5,436 bases of DNA, from the NCBI GenBank assembly GCA_015663215.1, contig DQSP01000172.1, forward strand, positions 1-5,436, given 5' to 3'. Below are positions 1-5,436 of the stretch, piece after piece; the stretch's first letter is position 1, and every line of letters starts with the position of its first letter. Below the pieces are notes generated by a model, which saw only the letters and a list, made by a program, of their open reading frames with translations, was not told the DNA's origin and searched no databases. Made by a program: the position numbers and the translations under genes. The stretch is from Sulfurimonas sp. (GTDB lineage: Bacteria > Campylobacterota > Campylobacteria > Campylobacterales > Sulfurimonadaceae).

Positions 1-2
1 CA

Positions 3-83
3 GTAATAGTTGCGATGGTAACTAACTTAACATTAACAGGGGCATTGATGAAGATTTTTATTAAAAAGAGGGAAGAAAGATAG
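3..83 (+). CDS. C-terminal tail of a probable membrane protein (partial, 5' end outside window)
   Basis: The third plus-strand frame is open from the window edge to a TAG at 81-83, giving 26 residues. They form a hydrophobic stretch (VIVAMV, then LTLTGALM) followed by a strongly basic tail (KIFIKKREER), as expected when a last transmembrane helix ends on the cytoplasmic side. The other two plus frames hit stops early, and a hairpin begins directly after this stop, which supports a real gene end. The tail loosely resembles the end of small holin-like CidA/LrgA-type membrane proteins, but 26 residues cannot establish a family, so no function is assigned. A frame this short could be open by chance. 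Confidence 0.4.
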   Translation, partial: VIVAMVTNLTLTGALMKIFIKKREER

Positions 84-111
84 TTTCTTCATAGAAAATT
101 CTATGAAGAAA
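84..111. terminator. Candidate bidirectional terminator hairpin between convergent genes
   Basis: A perfect inverted repeat has 12-base arms (TTTCTTCATAGA and TCTATGAAGAAA) around a 4-base AAAT loop. It starts on the base after the stop of the plus-strand partial gene and lies 12 nt beyond the stop of the leftward typA gene, where a shared terminator for converging transcripts would sit. The stem is A/T-rich. Neither strand has a clean U-tract directly after it, although the leftward transcript is pyrimidine-rich there (CTATCTTTCTTCCC). It may instead act mainly as a 3'-end stabilising structure. Confidence 0.6.
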
Positions 112-123
112 AAGGTGTAAAGA

Positions 124-1932
124 TTATTTACCCTTACGAGAGTGACGTTTACGCTCAGATTCTGTAAGAAATTTCTTACGAATACGAATAGATTTAGGAG
201 TAACTTCAAGTAACTCATCATCTTCGATCCACTCTAGAGCACGCTCTAGTGACATGTCACGAGGTGGAATAAGCTTAATAGCTTCATCAGCACCAGATGA
301 ACGAACATTTGACTGTGCTTTACCTTTAATAGGGTTAACAACTAGGTCATTATCACGTGAGTGCTCACCAATAATCATACCTTCGTATACTTCAGTTTGA
401 ACACCGATGTAAAGAACACCACGATTTTGAATAGAGAAAAGTGAAAATGCTAAAGTTGAACCAGCAGTCATAGAAATAAGAGCACCATAAGAGCGAGACT
501 CAACACCACCACTATAAGGACGGAATTCTATGAATGAGTGATTCATAACACCCTCACCTTTTGTGTCTGTTAAGAACTGACCACGGAAACCAATTAATGC
601 ACGAGCTGGAATTTCAAACTCGATTCTTTGGAAACCTTGACCCATTGGAAGCATTGATTTCATCTCTGCTTTTCTCTTACCAAGACGCTCAATAACACCA
701 CCTGAAAGATCTTCAGGAACATCGATAACTAGATGCTCAAATGGCTCACACTTAACACCTTCGATCTCTTTAACGATAACTTCTGGACGAGAGATAGAAA
801 ACTCAAAATCTTCACGACGCATGTTTTCAGCAAGAACAGTAATTTGAAGCTCACCACGACCCGAAACTTTAAACTTACCCTCACCAACTACTTCAAGCTT
901 CATTGCAACATTAGTGTTCATTTCAAACTCTAAACGCTCACGAAGCTTGTTAGATGTTACGTGCTTTCCTTCTTTACCAGCTAAAGGAGAATCATTTACA
1001 GCAAATATAACTGTAAGTGTTGGCTCTTCAACATGCATAGGGTCAAGTGCCACAGGATTAGCAGGGTCAGCAATAGTATCACCAACATCAACAGTTTCCA
1101 TACCAGCAAATGCAACAATATCGCCAGCTTCAGCTTCTTCTATTTCCATACGGTTAAGACCTAGAAAACCGATAAGTTTAGTAATCTTACCTTTAACCAT
1201 CTCACCATCAGCTTTTGCAAGCATAATATTGTCACCTTTTTTAACTGTACCGTTAAAAATACGGCTAATACCAATTTTACCAACATAGTTATCATAATCA
1301 AGTGTGAAAACTTGTGCTTGAAGTGGGTTTGCAGCGTCACCTTGAGGCTCTGGAACATCGTTAATAATTGTATTAAAAATACAAGTAAAATCTCCATCAG
1401 GATCACTCATGTCCATCTTAGCTATACCATCACGAGCAGCAGCATAGATAACAGGAAAATCTTGTTGCTCATCAGTTGCACCCATATCTGCAAATAGGTC
1501 AAACATCTCATCAACAACGCGATCTGGCTCAGCAGATGGTTTGTCAATCTTGTTAATTACTACAAGTGGTTTAATACCAAGTGCTAGCATTTTCTTAACA
1601 ACAAACTTAGTCTGAGGCATAACACCCTCATAAGCATCAACAAGAACTAAAACGCCATCAACCATCTTAAGAACACGTTCAACTTCACCACCAAAGTCAG
1701 CGTGACCCGGAGTATCGATAATGTTAATTTTGTATCCATTATAACGAATAGCAGTATTCTTAGAAAGAATCGTGATTCCACGCTCTTTTTCGATGTCATT
1801 ACTGTCCATAGCTCTTTCATCATGTTGTTCGTGATCACCAAATGTACCAGACTGTTCAAGTAGACCATCAACTAGTGTAGTTTTACCGTGGTCAACGTGA
1901 GCGATAACGGCAATGTTTCTTATTTTTTGCAT
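124..1932 (-). CDS. typA: Ribosome-associated translational GTPase TypA/BipA
   Basis: TypA (BipA) is a cytoplasmic GTPase of the EF-G/LepA class that binds the ribosome; in other bacteria it is linked to 50S assembly and to growth at low temperature or under stress. This 602-residue protein is close to the usual family length and looks intact. The GTPase motifs are all visible: P-loop AHVDHGKT (11-18), switch I RGITI (51-55), DTPGH (73-77), NKID (127-130) and a G5-like AAARDG near 164-169. The segment [14 protein letters not shown] is typical of TypA rather than EF-G or LepA. After the G domain (about 1-200) come the EF-G-like domains II, III and V, then the TypA-specific C-terminal domain with a basic end ([11 protein letters not shown]). 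The ATG is preceded by AAAGGAA at suitable spacing and by a TATAAT box. It is a single gene, divergent from the nucleotidyltransferase gene and convergent with the partial gene at the left edge. Confidence 0.97.
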   Translation of the reverse strand: MQKIRNIAVIAHVDHGKTTLVDGLLEQSGTFGDHEQHDERAMDSNDIEKERGITILSKNTAIRYNGYKINIIDTPGHADFGGEVERVLKMVDGVLVLVDAYEGVMPQTKFVVKKMLALGIKPLVVINKIDKPSAEPDRVVDEMFDLFADMGATDEQQDFPVIYAAARDGIAKMDMSDPDGDFTCIFNTIINDVPEPQGDAANPLQAQVFTLDYDNYVGKIGISRIFNGTVKKGDNIMLAKADGEMVKGKITKLIGFLGLNRMEIEEAEAGDIVAFAGMETVDVGDTIADPANPVALDPMHVEEPTLTVIFAVNDSPLAGKEGKHVTSNKLRERLEFEMNTNVAMKLEVVGEGKFKVSGRGELQITVLAENMRREDFEFSISRPEVIVKEIEGVKCEPFEHLVIDVPEDLSGGVIERLGKRKAEMKSMLPMGQGFQRIEFEIPARALIGFRGQFLTDTKGEGVMNHSFIEFRPYSGGVESRSYGALISMTAGSTLAFSLFSIQNRGVLYIGVQTEVYEGMIIGEHSRDNDLVVNPIKGKAQSNVRSSGADEAIKLIPPRDMSLERALEWIEDDELLEVTPKSIRIRKKFLTESERKRHSRKGK

Positions 1933-1938
1933 AAGGGG

Positions 1939-1945
1939 TTCCTTT
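1939..1945 (-). promoter_or_regulatory. Shine-Dalgarno site of typA
   Basis: On the minus strand AAAGGAA precedes the typA ATG with 6 nt (CCCCTT) between. It fixes the chosen start, which also lies just before the conserved N-terminal GTPase strand. Confidence 0.7.
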
Positions 1946-1955
1946 TTGGAATATT

Positions 1956-1983
1956 TTGCGAATTATACCCAAATAATTATAAT
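1956..1983 (+). promoter_or_regulatory. Candidate promoter of the rightward nucleotidyltransferase gene
   Basis: On the plus strand TTGCGA (1956-1961) and TATAAT (1978-1983) are separated by 16 bp, a plausible sigma-70 promoter. It would begin transcription near 1990 and leave a leader of about 138 nt before the ATG at 2128, including the inverted repeat at 2032-2069. Other weak -10-like boxes nearer the gene are TATACT (2003-2008) and TATAAA (2083-2088), and the region is so A/T-rich that chance matches are expected. Confidence 0.4.
1962..1967 (-). promoter_or_regulatory. Candidate -10 box of the typA promoter
   Basis: The minus strand reads TTTGGGTATAATTCGC, with a perfect TATAAT and a T-rich/TTG stretch just upstream, as is common in Campylobacterota sigma-70 promoters, which often lack a clear -35 box. 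The best -35 position (around 1983-1988, GAAACA) matches poorly. Initiation would fall near 1955, giving a leader of roughly 20-25 nt that contains the ribosome binding site. Confidence 0.6.
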
Positions 1984-2031
1984 GTTTCAGTAAAATAAGT
2001 GATATACTTATGTTGTAAAGCTTTATTGTAG

Positions 2032-2069
2032 AAAATAGAATAGATTTATAAATGATTTTATTCTATTTT
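2032..2069. repeat. 11-bp inverted repeat in the intergenic region
   Basis: AAAATAGAATA (2032-2042) is repeated exactly as its reverse complement TATTCTATTTT (2059-2069) around a 16-nt spacer. It lies between typA and the nucleotidyltransferase gene, nearer the latter. It could be an operator for a dimeric regulator, a weak leader hairpin, or a chance product of A/T-rich DNA. The T-run at its right end and the pairing also allow a weak rightward attenuator. Confidence 0.4.
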
Positions 2070-2127
2070 TCAAAGAAATTAGTATAAATAATTTTATTTT
2101 ATTTCACTGCTTATAAAAAAGATAAAT

Positions 2128-3339
2128 ATGTTTGATTATCCAAATAAAATAGATACAATATTTGATAAACTGTCTAAATATAATATAAGACCCATTATTG
2201 TTGGTGGTTATATTCGTGATAAAATTCTTCAAATTGACTCTAAAGATATAGATATCGAAGTTTATGGTCTTGATTCTTTGAGTACTCTTGAAGATATATT
2301 AAAAGAATTTGGTCATATCAATATGGTAGGGAAAAGTTTTGGTGTATGTAAACTCTTTTTTAAAGGTTTAGATTTAGATTTTTCTCTTCCTAGAACTGAC
2401 TCAAAAATTTCCTCTGGCCATAGAGGTTTTAAAATAACAACAGATAAAAACTTAGACTTTACATCTGCTGCAGAACGTCGTGACTTCAGAATTAATGCTA
2501 TGGGTTATGATGTACTTAACAAAGTATTTTTAGACCCGTACGATGGATTAGAGGACATTAAAAACAAGATTTTAAATGCAGTAAATATTGATAAGTTTGC
2601 TGAAGACCCCTTAAGAGTACTAAGGGGTATACAGTTTAGTTCAAGGTTTCACTTTAGCCTTGATAGTGAATTGTTTACTCTTTTTAAAACACTTGTTGCT
2701 AACAATATACTCCAAGAACTTCCAAGAGAAAGAATATACGAAGAACTCAAAAAAATGTTTTTAAAATCTTCTAGCCCTTCAATTGGTTTAAAACTACTAG
2801 AACAACTCAAGCTGTTAGACTATTTTGGTTTTACTCAAAAGTATAAGTCGGTGGACTATTTTGCCATGCATAAAACAGCAGATGATAAAACTGATATGCT
2901 CATCTTCTTATCTCTGCTTTACACAAAAGAGAGTTATCACCTTCTTGATAAGCTAACGAACAAACAAACATTGTTAAATGATTTATCTCTATTTTTAGAA
3001 GTTCAAGAAAATTTTGATATACATGACAACTCTAACTATGCCCTATACAGCTTAGCAAATAAGTTAAATATAAAGATATTTCTTTTGTATATGGATGCTT
3101 ACTATATAGGAGGAAAAAAAGAACAGATCACTAAACTAAGAGAAAAAGCTATAGCACTCAAAGTATTAAATCAAAAACTTCCAGCCCTGCTTCAAGGAAA
3201 AGAACTTATTACTTTTGGACTGGCTCCATCTAAAAAGTTTAGTTTGATACTCGAAAAAGCATATGAAGCACAGATGAAAGGGGTGTTTAATACACTCAAA
3301 GGTGCTCTTAAGTGGCTAGAAGCCTATCTTGGTAGTTAA
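2128..3339 (+). CDS. Class II CCA-adding / poly(A) polymerase family nucleotidyltransferase
   Basis: The family adds nucleotides without a template to RNA 3' ends, most often building or repairing the CCA end of tRNAs, in the cytoplasm. The 403-residue protein shows the class II motifs in order: VGGYIRD (25-31), the metal-binding pair D40/D42 in DIDIEVYG, the third-carboxylate strand LDLDFSLPR (81-89) followed by GHRGF, the RRD motif (117-119), the EDPLR nucleobase-reading motif (159-163) with VLRGIQF, and ERIYEEL (201-207). The catalytic head and neck therefore look intact. The last 170 or so residues are helical but lack an obvious HD phosphohydrolase motif, unlike E. coli Cca (412 residues). 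The ATG has no upstream in-frame alternative before a TAA at 2089-2091, and it is preceded only by an A-rich stretch rather than a good Shine-Dalgarno site. Sequence alone does not separate full CCA addition from A-only, CC-only or poly(A) activity, so no symbol is given. It is a monocistron squeezed between divergent typA and a convergent operon. Confidence 0.88.
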   Translation: MFDYPNKIDTIFDKLSKYNIRPIIVGGYIRDKILQIDSKDIDIEVYGLDSLSTLEDILKEFGHINMVGKSFGVCKLFFKGLDLDFSLPRTDSKISSGHRGFKITTDKNLDFTSAAERRDFRINAMGYDVLNKVFLDPYDGLEDIKNKILNAVNIDKFAEDPLRVLRGIQFSSRFHFSLDSELFTLFKTLVANNILQELPRERIYEELKKMFLKSSSPSIGLKLLEQLKLLDYFGFTQKYKSVDYFAMHKTADDKTDMLIFLSLLYTKESYHLLDKLTNKQTLLNDLSLFLEVQENFDIHDNSNYALYSLANKLNIKIFLLYMDAYYIGGKKEQITKLREKAIALKVLNQKLPALLQGKELITFGLAPSKKFSLILEKAYEAQMKGVFNTLKGALKWLEAYLGS

Positions 3340-3366
3340 AACTTATTCTGAAAGTATATTAAGTTT
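3339..3366. terminator. Weak candidate hairpin spanning two convergent stop codons
   Basis: AAACTTA (3339-3345) pairs with TAAGTTT (3360-3366) across a 14-nt loop, followed on the plus strand by ATTTT. It overlaps the final base of the rightward stop codon and the end of the leftward orphan gene. The stem is short and almost all A/T, so it is only a possible terminator. It is listed because the 3-nt gap leaves no other room for one. Confidence 0.2.
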
Positions 3367-3816
3367 ATTTTCCATATGAGAGATTACCTCTACCATTGCA
3401 ACTGCATTTACTATAGCATCTTTAAATCTTGATGTGTAGATATCTTTATGCTCTGTGTCATACTCATTTATAATCTCTTCGTAAGTAACTAAAAAACCTT
3501 GTACCAACTCAATGGTCTGTATATTTACCTTTTTACTTGCCATTATTAGAAGTACTAGGTCAAATGCTTTTTTCTTTTTTGAGTCCATATCATCACTATT
3601 GATATAGATTTTGTTACTAGTGCTATCTATTTTAGTAAGTCTTTGTAAAACACTGTTTAAACCATCATTAGAGACTTCAAGATCTTTTATTTTATTTTGT
3701 ACAAAAGAACGCATCTCTGTTAGATTCATCTTATCTATTTTTAGTGTGAGTTCTTGAAGTGATGCATCTAGTGCGTTATCTTGAGATTTATTTTTCTTTA
3801 GTAGATTAGCAAACAT
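3343..3816 (-). CDS. Small helical soluble protein of unknown function, last gene of the gyrB operon
   Basis: I do not recognise this 157-residue protein. It has no signal peptide, no convincing membrane helix, no cysteine and no known catalytic motif. It looks mostly helical: an N-terminal segment with coiled-coil-like spacing of hydrophobic residues (about 17-65), a short strand-like linker (NKIYINSDD, 68-76), a lysine run K80-K83, and two or three C-terminal helices (84-155) rich in I, V, L and E. Its ATG lies 12 nt after the stop of the GGDEF/EAL gene, with AAGGGG between, so it is almost certainly co-transcribed and may be translationally coupled. By position it could be a partner of that membrane protein, but nothing in the sequence proves it. 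The lysine run is encoded by A6-G-A6, with an in-frame A AAA AAG heptamer. It ends 3 nt from the convergent nucleotidyltransferase gene. Confidence 0.82.
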   Translation of the reverse strand: MFANLLKKNKSQDNALDASLQELTLKIDKMNLTEMRSFVQNKIKDLEVSNDGLNSVLQRLTKIDSTSNKIYINSDDMDSKKKKAFDLVLLIMASKKVNIQTIELVQGFLVTYEEIINEYDTEHKDIYTSRFKDAIVNAVAMVEVISHMENKLNILSE

Positions 3817-3820
3817 TTTA

Positions 3821-3828
3821 CCCCTTTT
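3821..3828 (-). promoter_or_regulatory. Shine-Dalgarno site between the GGDEF/EAL gene and the orphan gene
   Basis: The minus strand reads TAAAAAAGGGGTAAAATG: the stop of the upstream gene, an A-run with AAGGGG, then the start codon. The short spacing places the ribosome binding site directly behind the stop, consistent with re-initiation by ribosomes finishing the upstream gene. Confidence 0.6.
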
Positions 3829-5226
3829 TTAGCTCTCGTAAACTGGCACTAAAGCACTTAAATACTTTCCTTGTAGATACTCTACATTAAGATTAGATGC
3901 TAGTTCTTTTGCCTCTTGGGTCTCTATATTTTTCATCCAACATTTAACATCTTTATGTGAAGCCATAGTTTTAAAACCATCTATGATAGCACTATTATTC
4001 TTCATTTTATCATATGATGAGTACTGTGTGTCAAATCTAACAGCATCAATATCTAACTCTTTTAAGTATAAAAAGCTTGTATGGTACGAGCCTAGCTTGT
4101 CTATAGCTATCATGACACCAACATCTTTAAGTGTTTTGATAATAGAATTGTATTTTTGCACATGACTATAGTACTCATGTTCAGATAGAATAAACATAAT
4201 CTTTAGTTTGGAGTTTTGTAAAAGCTCTTTAGTCGTGGCTAAAAACTTGGCATTTCTCAATGATGTTGGTGAAATTCCTAATGCAAAAATACTCTCTTCA
4301 TCTTTTGAGACTTGCAGGGTTATCGCTTGAAGAACCATCAAGTCATACTCAATTACTAGCCCTAGCTTATTGATAACTTTTATATAGTTCTTTGGATAGA
4401 GAAGTTTTCCATCAGCACATTTAAGCTTAATAAAACACTCTTTAAAAGCTACTCTATTTTCATAAAAAACATCTTGACTCATAATACGCACAGAGTGTTT
4501 ATTTATCGCCTCTATCACTAATGATTCTAACTCATTTGGATTCATTGTATCTTCATATCTATCTTTTTTTAAATCTTTTCTCTGTTTTTGAAGTTCAAAA
4601 AGATTTTCAACCATATAATCAAGTTCATTTGAATGACTTGTATCACTTATTGCACCGATAATTTTGACTTCTATATCATCTACTTTAAAATCATTAGATT
4701 TTAAACACATTAACTCTAAAATAGTAGTGTATTCCTTTTTCAACCCTTCAAGCCCAATGATAAAATCTCCCCCTTTAATATGCCCCAACGGAAAATTATC
4801 AATTTTTTGTGCTTTGAGGTATTCCCCAACCCAAACTGCTACTTCTCTTAAAACTTTATCACCATTTTTAATTCCATAGAGCGAGTTTATATCGTTCAAA
4901 TTTTCTATACTGATAAGGATTAGGGTGTACTCTTTCTCTTTTTTCAATTTTTCTTTAATGTATTTAAAAAGATATTCACGTGTAAATGTTTTACTCACAT
5001 CATCTGTTATCCTGACATCAAATCCATTGTAAATTAGGTATAAAATAAAATAAATACTAAAAACTAAAAGAATAACTGCTTCTATGTAAAAAGCACTATG
5101 TAGAGTCTCATAATTGTTAAGAAGTGTGTGAAAAAGAAGAGCTAAAATAAGACCAAAGATAGGTAGTCCCATTCTAAGTGCTAACCTAAAACGGTACTCT
5201 CTCTCTTTGGTTTGTGGTAGTAACAT
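3829..5226 (-). CDS. Membrane-anchored degenerate GGDEF-EAL protein (probable non-catalytic c-di-GMP family member)
   Basis: The 465-residue protein starts with a basic cytoplasmic end, two membrane helices (about 17-36 and 46-67) joined by a loop of only about ten residues, then a GGDEF-like domain (about 76-225) and an EAL-like domain (about 230-462). There is no periplasmic sensor domain. GGDEF enzymes make cyclic di-GMP and EAL enzymes degrade it, but both sites look broken here. The position of GGDEF reads KGGDF (151-155), and the metal/substrate segment reads SIENLNDINS (106-115). In the EAL half, EAL is ECF (263-265), the asparagine strand is LGIS, the DDFG loop is DKLG (376-379), KID is RFD and AEGVET is MKNIET; E263, E349, D376, D399 and QG (452-453) remain. 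It is therefore inferred to be a receptor, scaffold or regulator rather than an enzyme, although binding is also unproven. It follows gyrB by 9 nt and precedes the orphan gene by 12 nt. The start is supported by AGGAA upstream. Confidence 0.88.
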   Translation of the reverse strand: MLLPQTKEREYRFRLALRMGLPIFGLILALLFHTLLNNYETLHSAFYIEAVILLVFSIYFILYLIYNGFDVRITDDVSKTFTREYLFKYIKEKLKKEKEYTLILISIENLNDINSLYGIKNGDKVLREVAVWVGEYLKAQKIDNFPLGHIKGGDFIIGLEGLKKEYTTILELMCLKSNDFKVDDIEVKIIGAISDTSHSNELDYMVENLFELQKQRKDLKKDRYEDTMNPNELESLVIEAINKHSVRIMSQDVFYENRVAFKECFIKLKCADGKLLYPKNYIKVINKLGLVIEYDLMVLQAITLQVSKDEESIFALGISPTSLRNAKFLATTKELLQNSKLKIMFILSEHEYYSHVQKYNSIIKTLKDVGVMIAIDKLGSYHTSFLYLKELDIDAVRFDTQYSSYDKMKNNSAIIDGFKTMASHKDVKCWMKNIETQEAKELASNLNVEYLQGKYLSALVPVYES

Positions 5227-5231
5227 AAAAA

Positions 5232-5238
5232 GTTCCTA
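5232..5238 (-). promoter_or_regulatory. Shine-Dalgarno site overlapping the gyrB stop codon
   Basis: The minus strand reads GTGTAGGAACTTTTTATG. The TAG stop of gyrB is part of the TAGGAA ribosome binding site of the GGDEF/EAL gene. It supports the chosen start and suggests that translation of the membrane protein depends on ribosomes terminating on gyrB. Confidence 0.65.
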
Positions 5239-5436
5239 CACGTCGAGGTGTTTTACATCTTTGGCATGTGTTTCGATATAGTTACGACGTGGCTCAACCT
5301 CATCACCCATAAAGAGCGTAAATGCATCTGAAGCCACTTCAGCATCATCAATAGTAACTTGAAGCAATACACGGTTTTCAGGTGTCATAGTTGTTTCCCA
5401 AAGTTGATCAGGATTCATCTCACCAAGACCTTTGTA
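5236..5436 (-). CDS. gyrB: DNA gyrase subunit B, C-terminal 66 residues (partial, 5' part outside window)
   Basis: GyrB is the ATPase and TOPRIM-containing subunit of DNA gyrase, which introduces negative supercoils with GyrA in the cytoplasm. The fragment begins at [17 protein letters not shown], the hallmark of the end of type II topoisomerase B subunits. It continues through a LLQVTIDDA strand and [17 protein letters not shown] to the natural terminus KHLDV and a TAG stop. The FxxLMGDxVEPRRxFIE pattern is that of GyrB; ParE has a different ending. The reading frame runs cleanly off the right edge of the window, so only the 3' end is seen and its promoter is not. It is the first visible gene of the leftward operon, with the GGDEF/EAL gene 9 nt downstream. 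Confidence 0.97.
   Translation of the reverse strand, partial: YKGLGEMNPDQLWETTMTPENRVLLQVTIDDAEVASDAFTLFMGDEVEPRRNYIETHAKDVKHLDV

Noticed and set aside
33..221. 62-residue minus-strand frame overlapping the end of typA and the hairpin
   Set aside because: It overlaps the terminal typA codons in another frame and runs through the hairpin. It has no ribosome binding site and a composition typical of an out-of-frame shadow.
914..1288. 124-residue plus-strand open frame antisense to typA
   Set aside because: It lies wholly inside the strongly conserved typA coding region. Its low-complexity S/T/P/I composition is what the antisense of a conserved gene gives, and no promoter or ribosome binding site is apparent.
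124..1932. Assignment as EF-G, LepA or a tetracycline-resistance ribosomal protection protein
   Set aside because: The length of about 600 residues, the [14 protein letters not shown] segment and the basic C-terminal domain fit TypA. There is no EF-G domain IV, and LepA- or TetM-specific features are absent.
3240..3343. GTGT/ACAC mini-hairpin near the end of the nucleotidyltransferase gene as terminator of the leftward operon
   Set aside because: The four-base stem lies inside coding sequence, is too weak and has no U-tract.
4664..4879. 71-residue plus-strand frame antisense to the GGDEF-like domain
   Set aside because: It is a shadow of the long leftward gene, with no ribosome binding site or recognisable motif.
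3829..5226. Active diguanylate cyclase or phosphodiesterase
   Set aside because: Signature residues are replaced in both domains (KGGDF; ECF, DKLG, MKNIET), so catalytic activity is not supported by the sequence.
5236..5436. Assignment of the right-edge fragment as ParE (topoisomerase IV)
   Set aside because: The [13 protein letters not shown] ending and LWETTM match GyrB. ParE has a different C-terminal pattern, such as LRETT and an MLLAKKRSEDRR-type end.
1..5436. CRISPR array, tRNA/rRNA genes, insertion sequence ends, attachment sites or riboswitch
   Set aside because: Reading both strands, I saw no regularly spaced direct repeats, tRNA-like cloverleaf segments, transposase fragments or recognisable riboswitch cores. 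Nearly all of the window is accounted for by intact genes.

Overview
The window is AT-rich bacterial chromosome. The protein sequences look like Campylobacterota, most like a Sulfurimonas-type sulfur or hydrogen oxidiser, but that placement is an impression from protein flavour, base composition and gene order, not a search result. There are no RNA genes, mobile elements, CRISPR arrays or signs of recent transfer.

Layout from left to right. Positions 3-83 (+) hold the last codons of a probable membrane protein cut by the window edge. A hairpin (84-111) follows, lying between that gene and the convergent typA/bipA gene (124-1932, -), an intact ribosome-associated GTPase. An intergenic region (1933-2127) separates typA from a divergent gene (2128-3339, +) for a class II CCA-adding/poly(A) polymerase family nucleotidyltransferase. 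This region carries back-to-back candidate promoters and an 11-bp inverted repeat. The transferase gene ends 3 bp from the stop codon of the next, convergent gene.

The right half is one apparent operon read leftwards: gyrB (only its last 66 codons are in the window, 5236-5436), then a two-helix membrane protein with degenerate GGDEF and EAL domains (3829-5226), then a small soluble helical protein of unknown function (3343-3816). Gaps are 9 and 12 nt, and the first ribosome binding site overlaps the gyrB stop, so translation is probably coupled.

TypA, the tRNA/RNA 3'-end nucleotidyltransferase and GyrB are information-processing housekeeping genes. The least conventional part is the pair behind gyrB: a predicted catalytically dead cyclic-di-GMP-family protein and a small orphan protein, tied by position to DNA gyrase expression. 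I see no clearly new multi-gene system. That pair, and an in-frame slippery heptamer in the small orphan gene, are the best leads.
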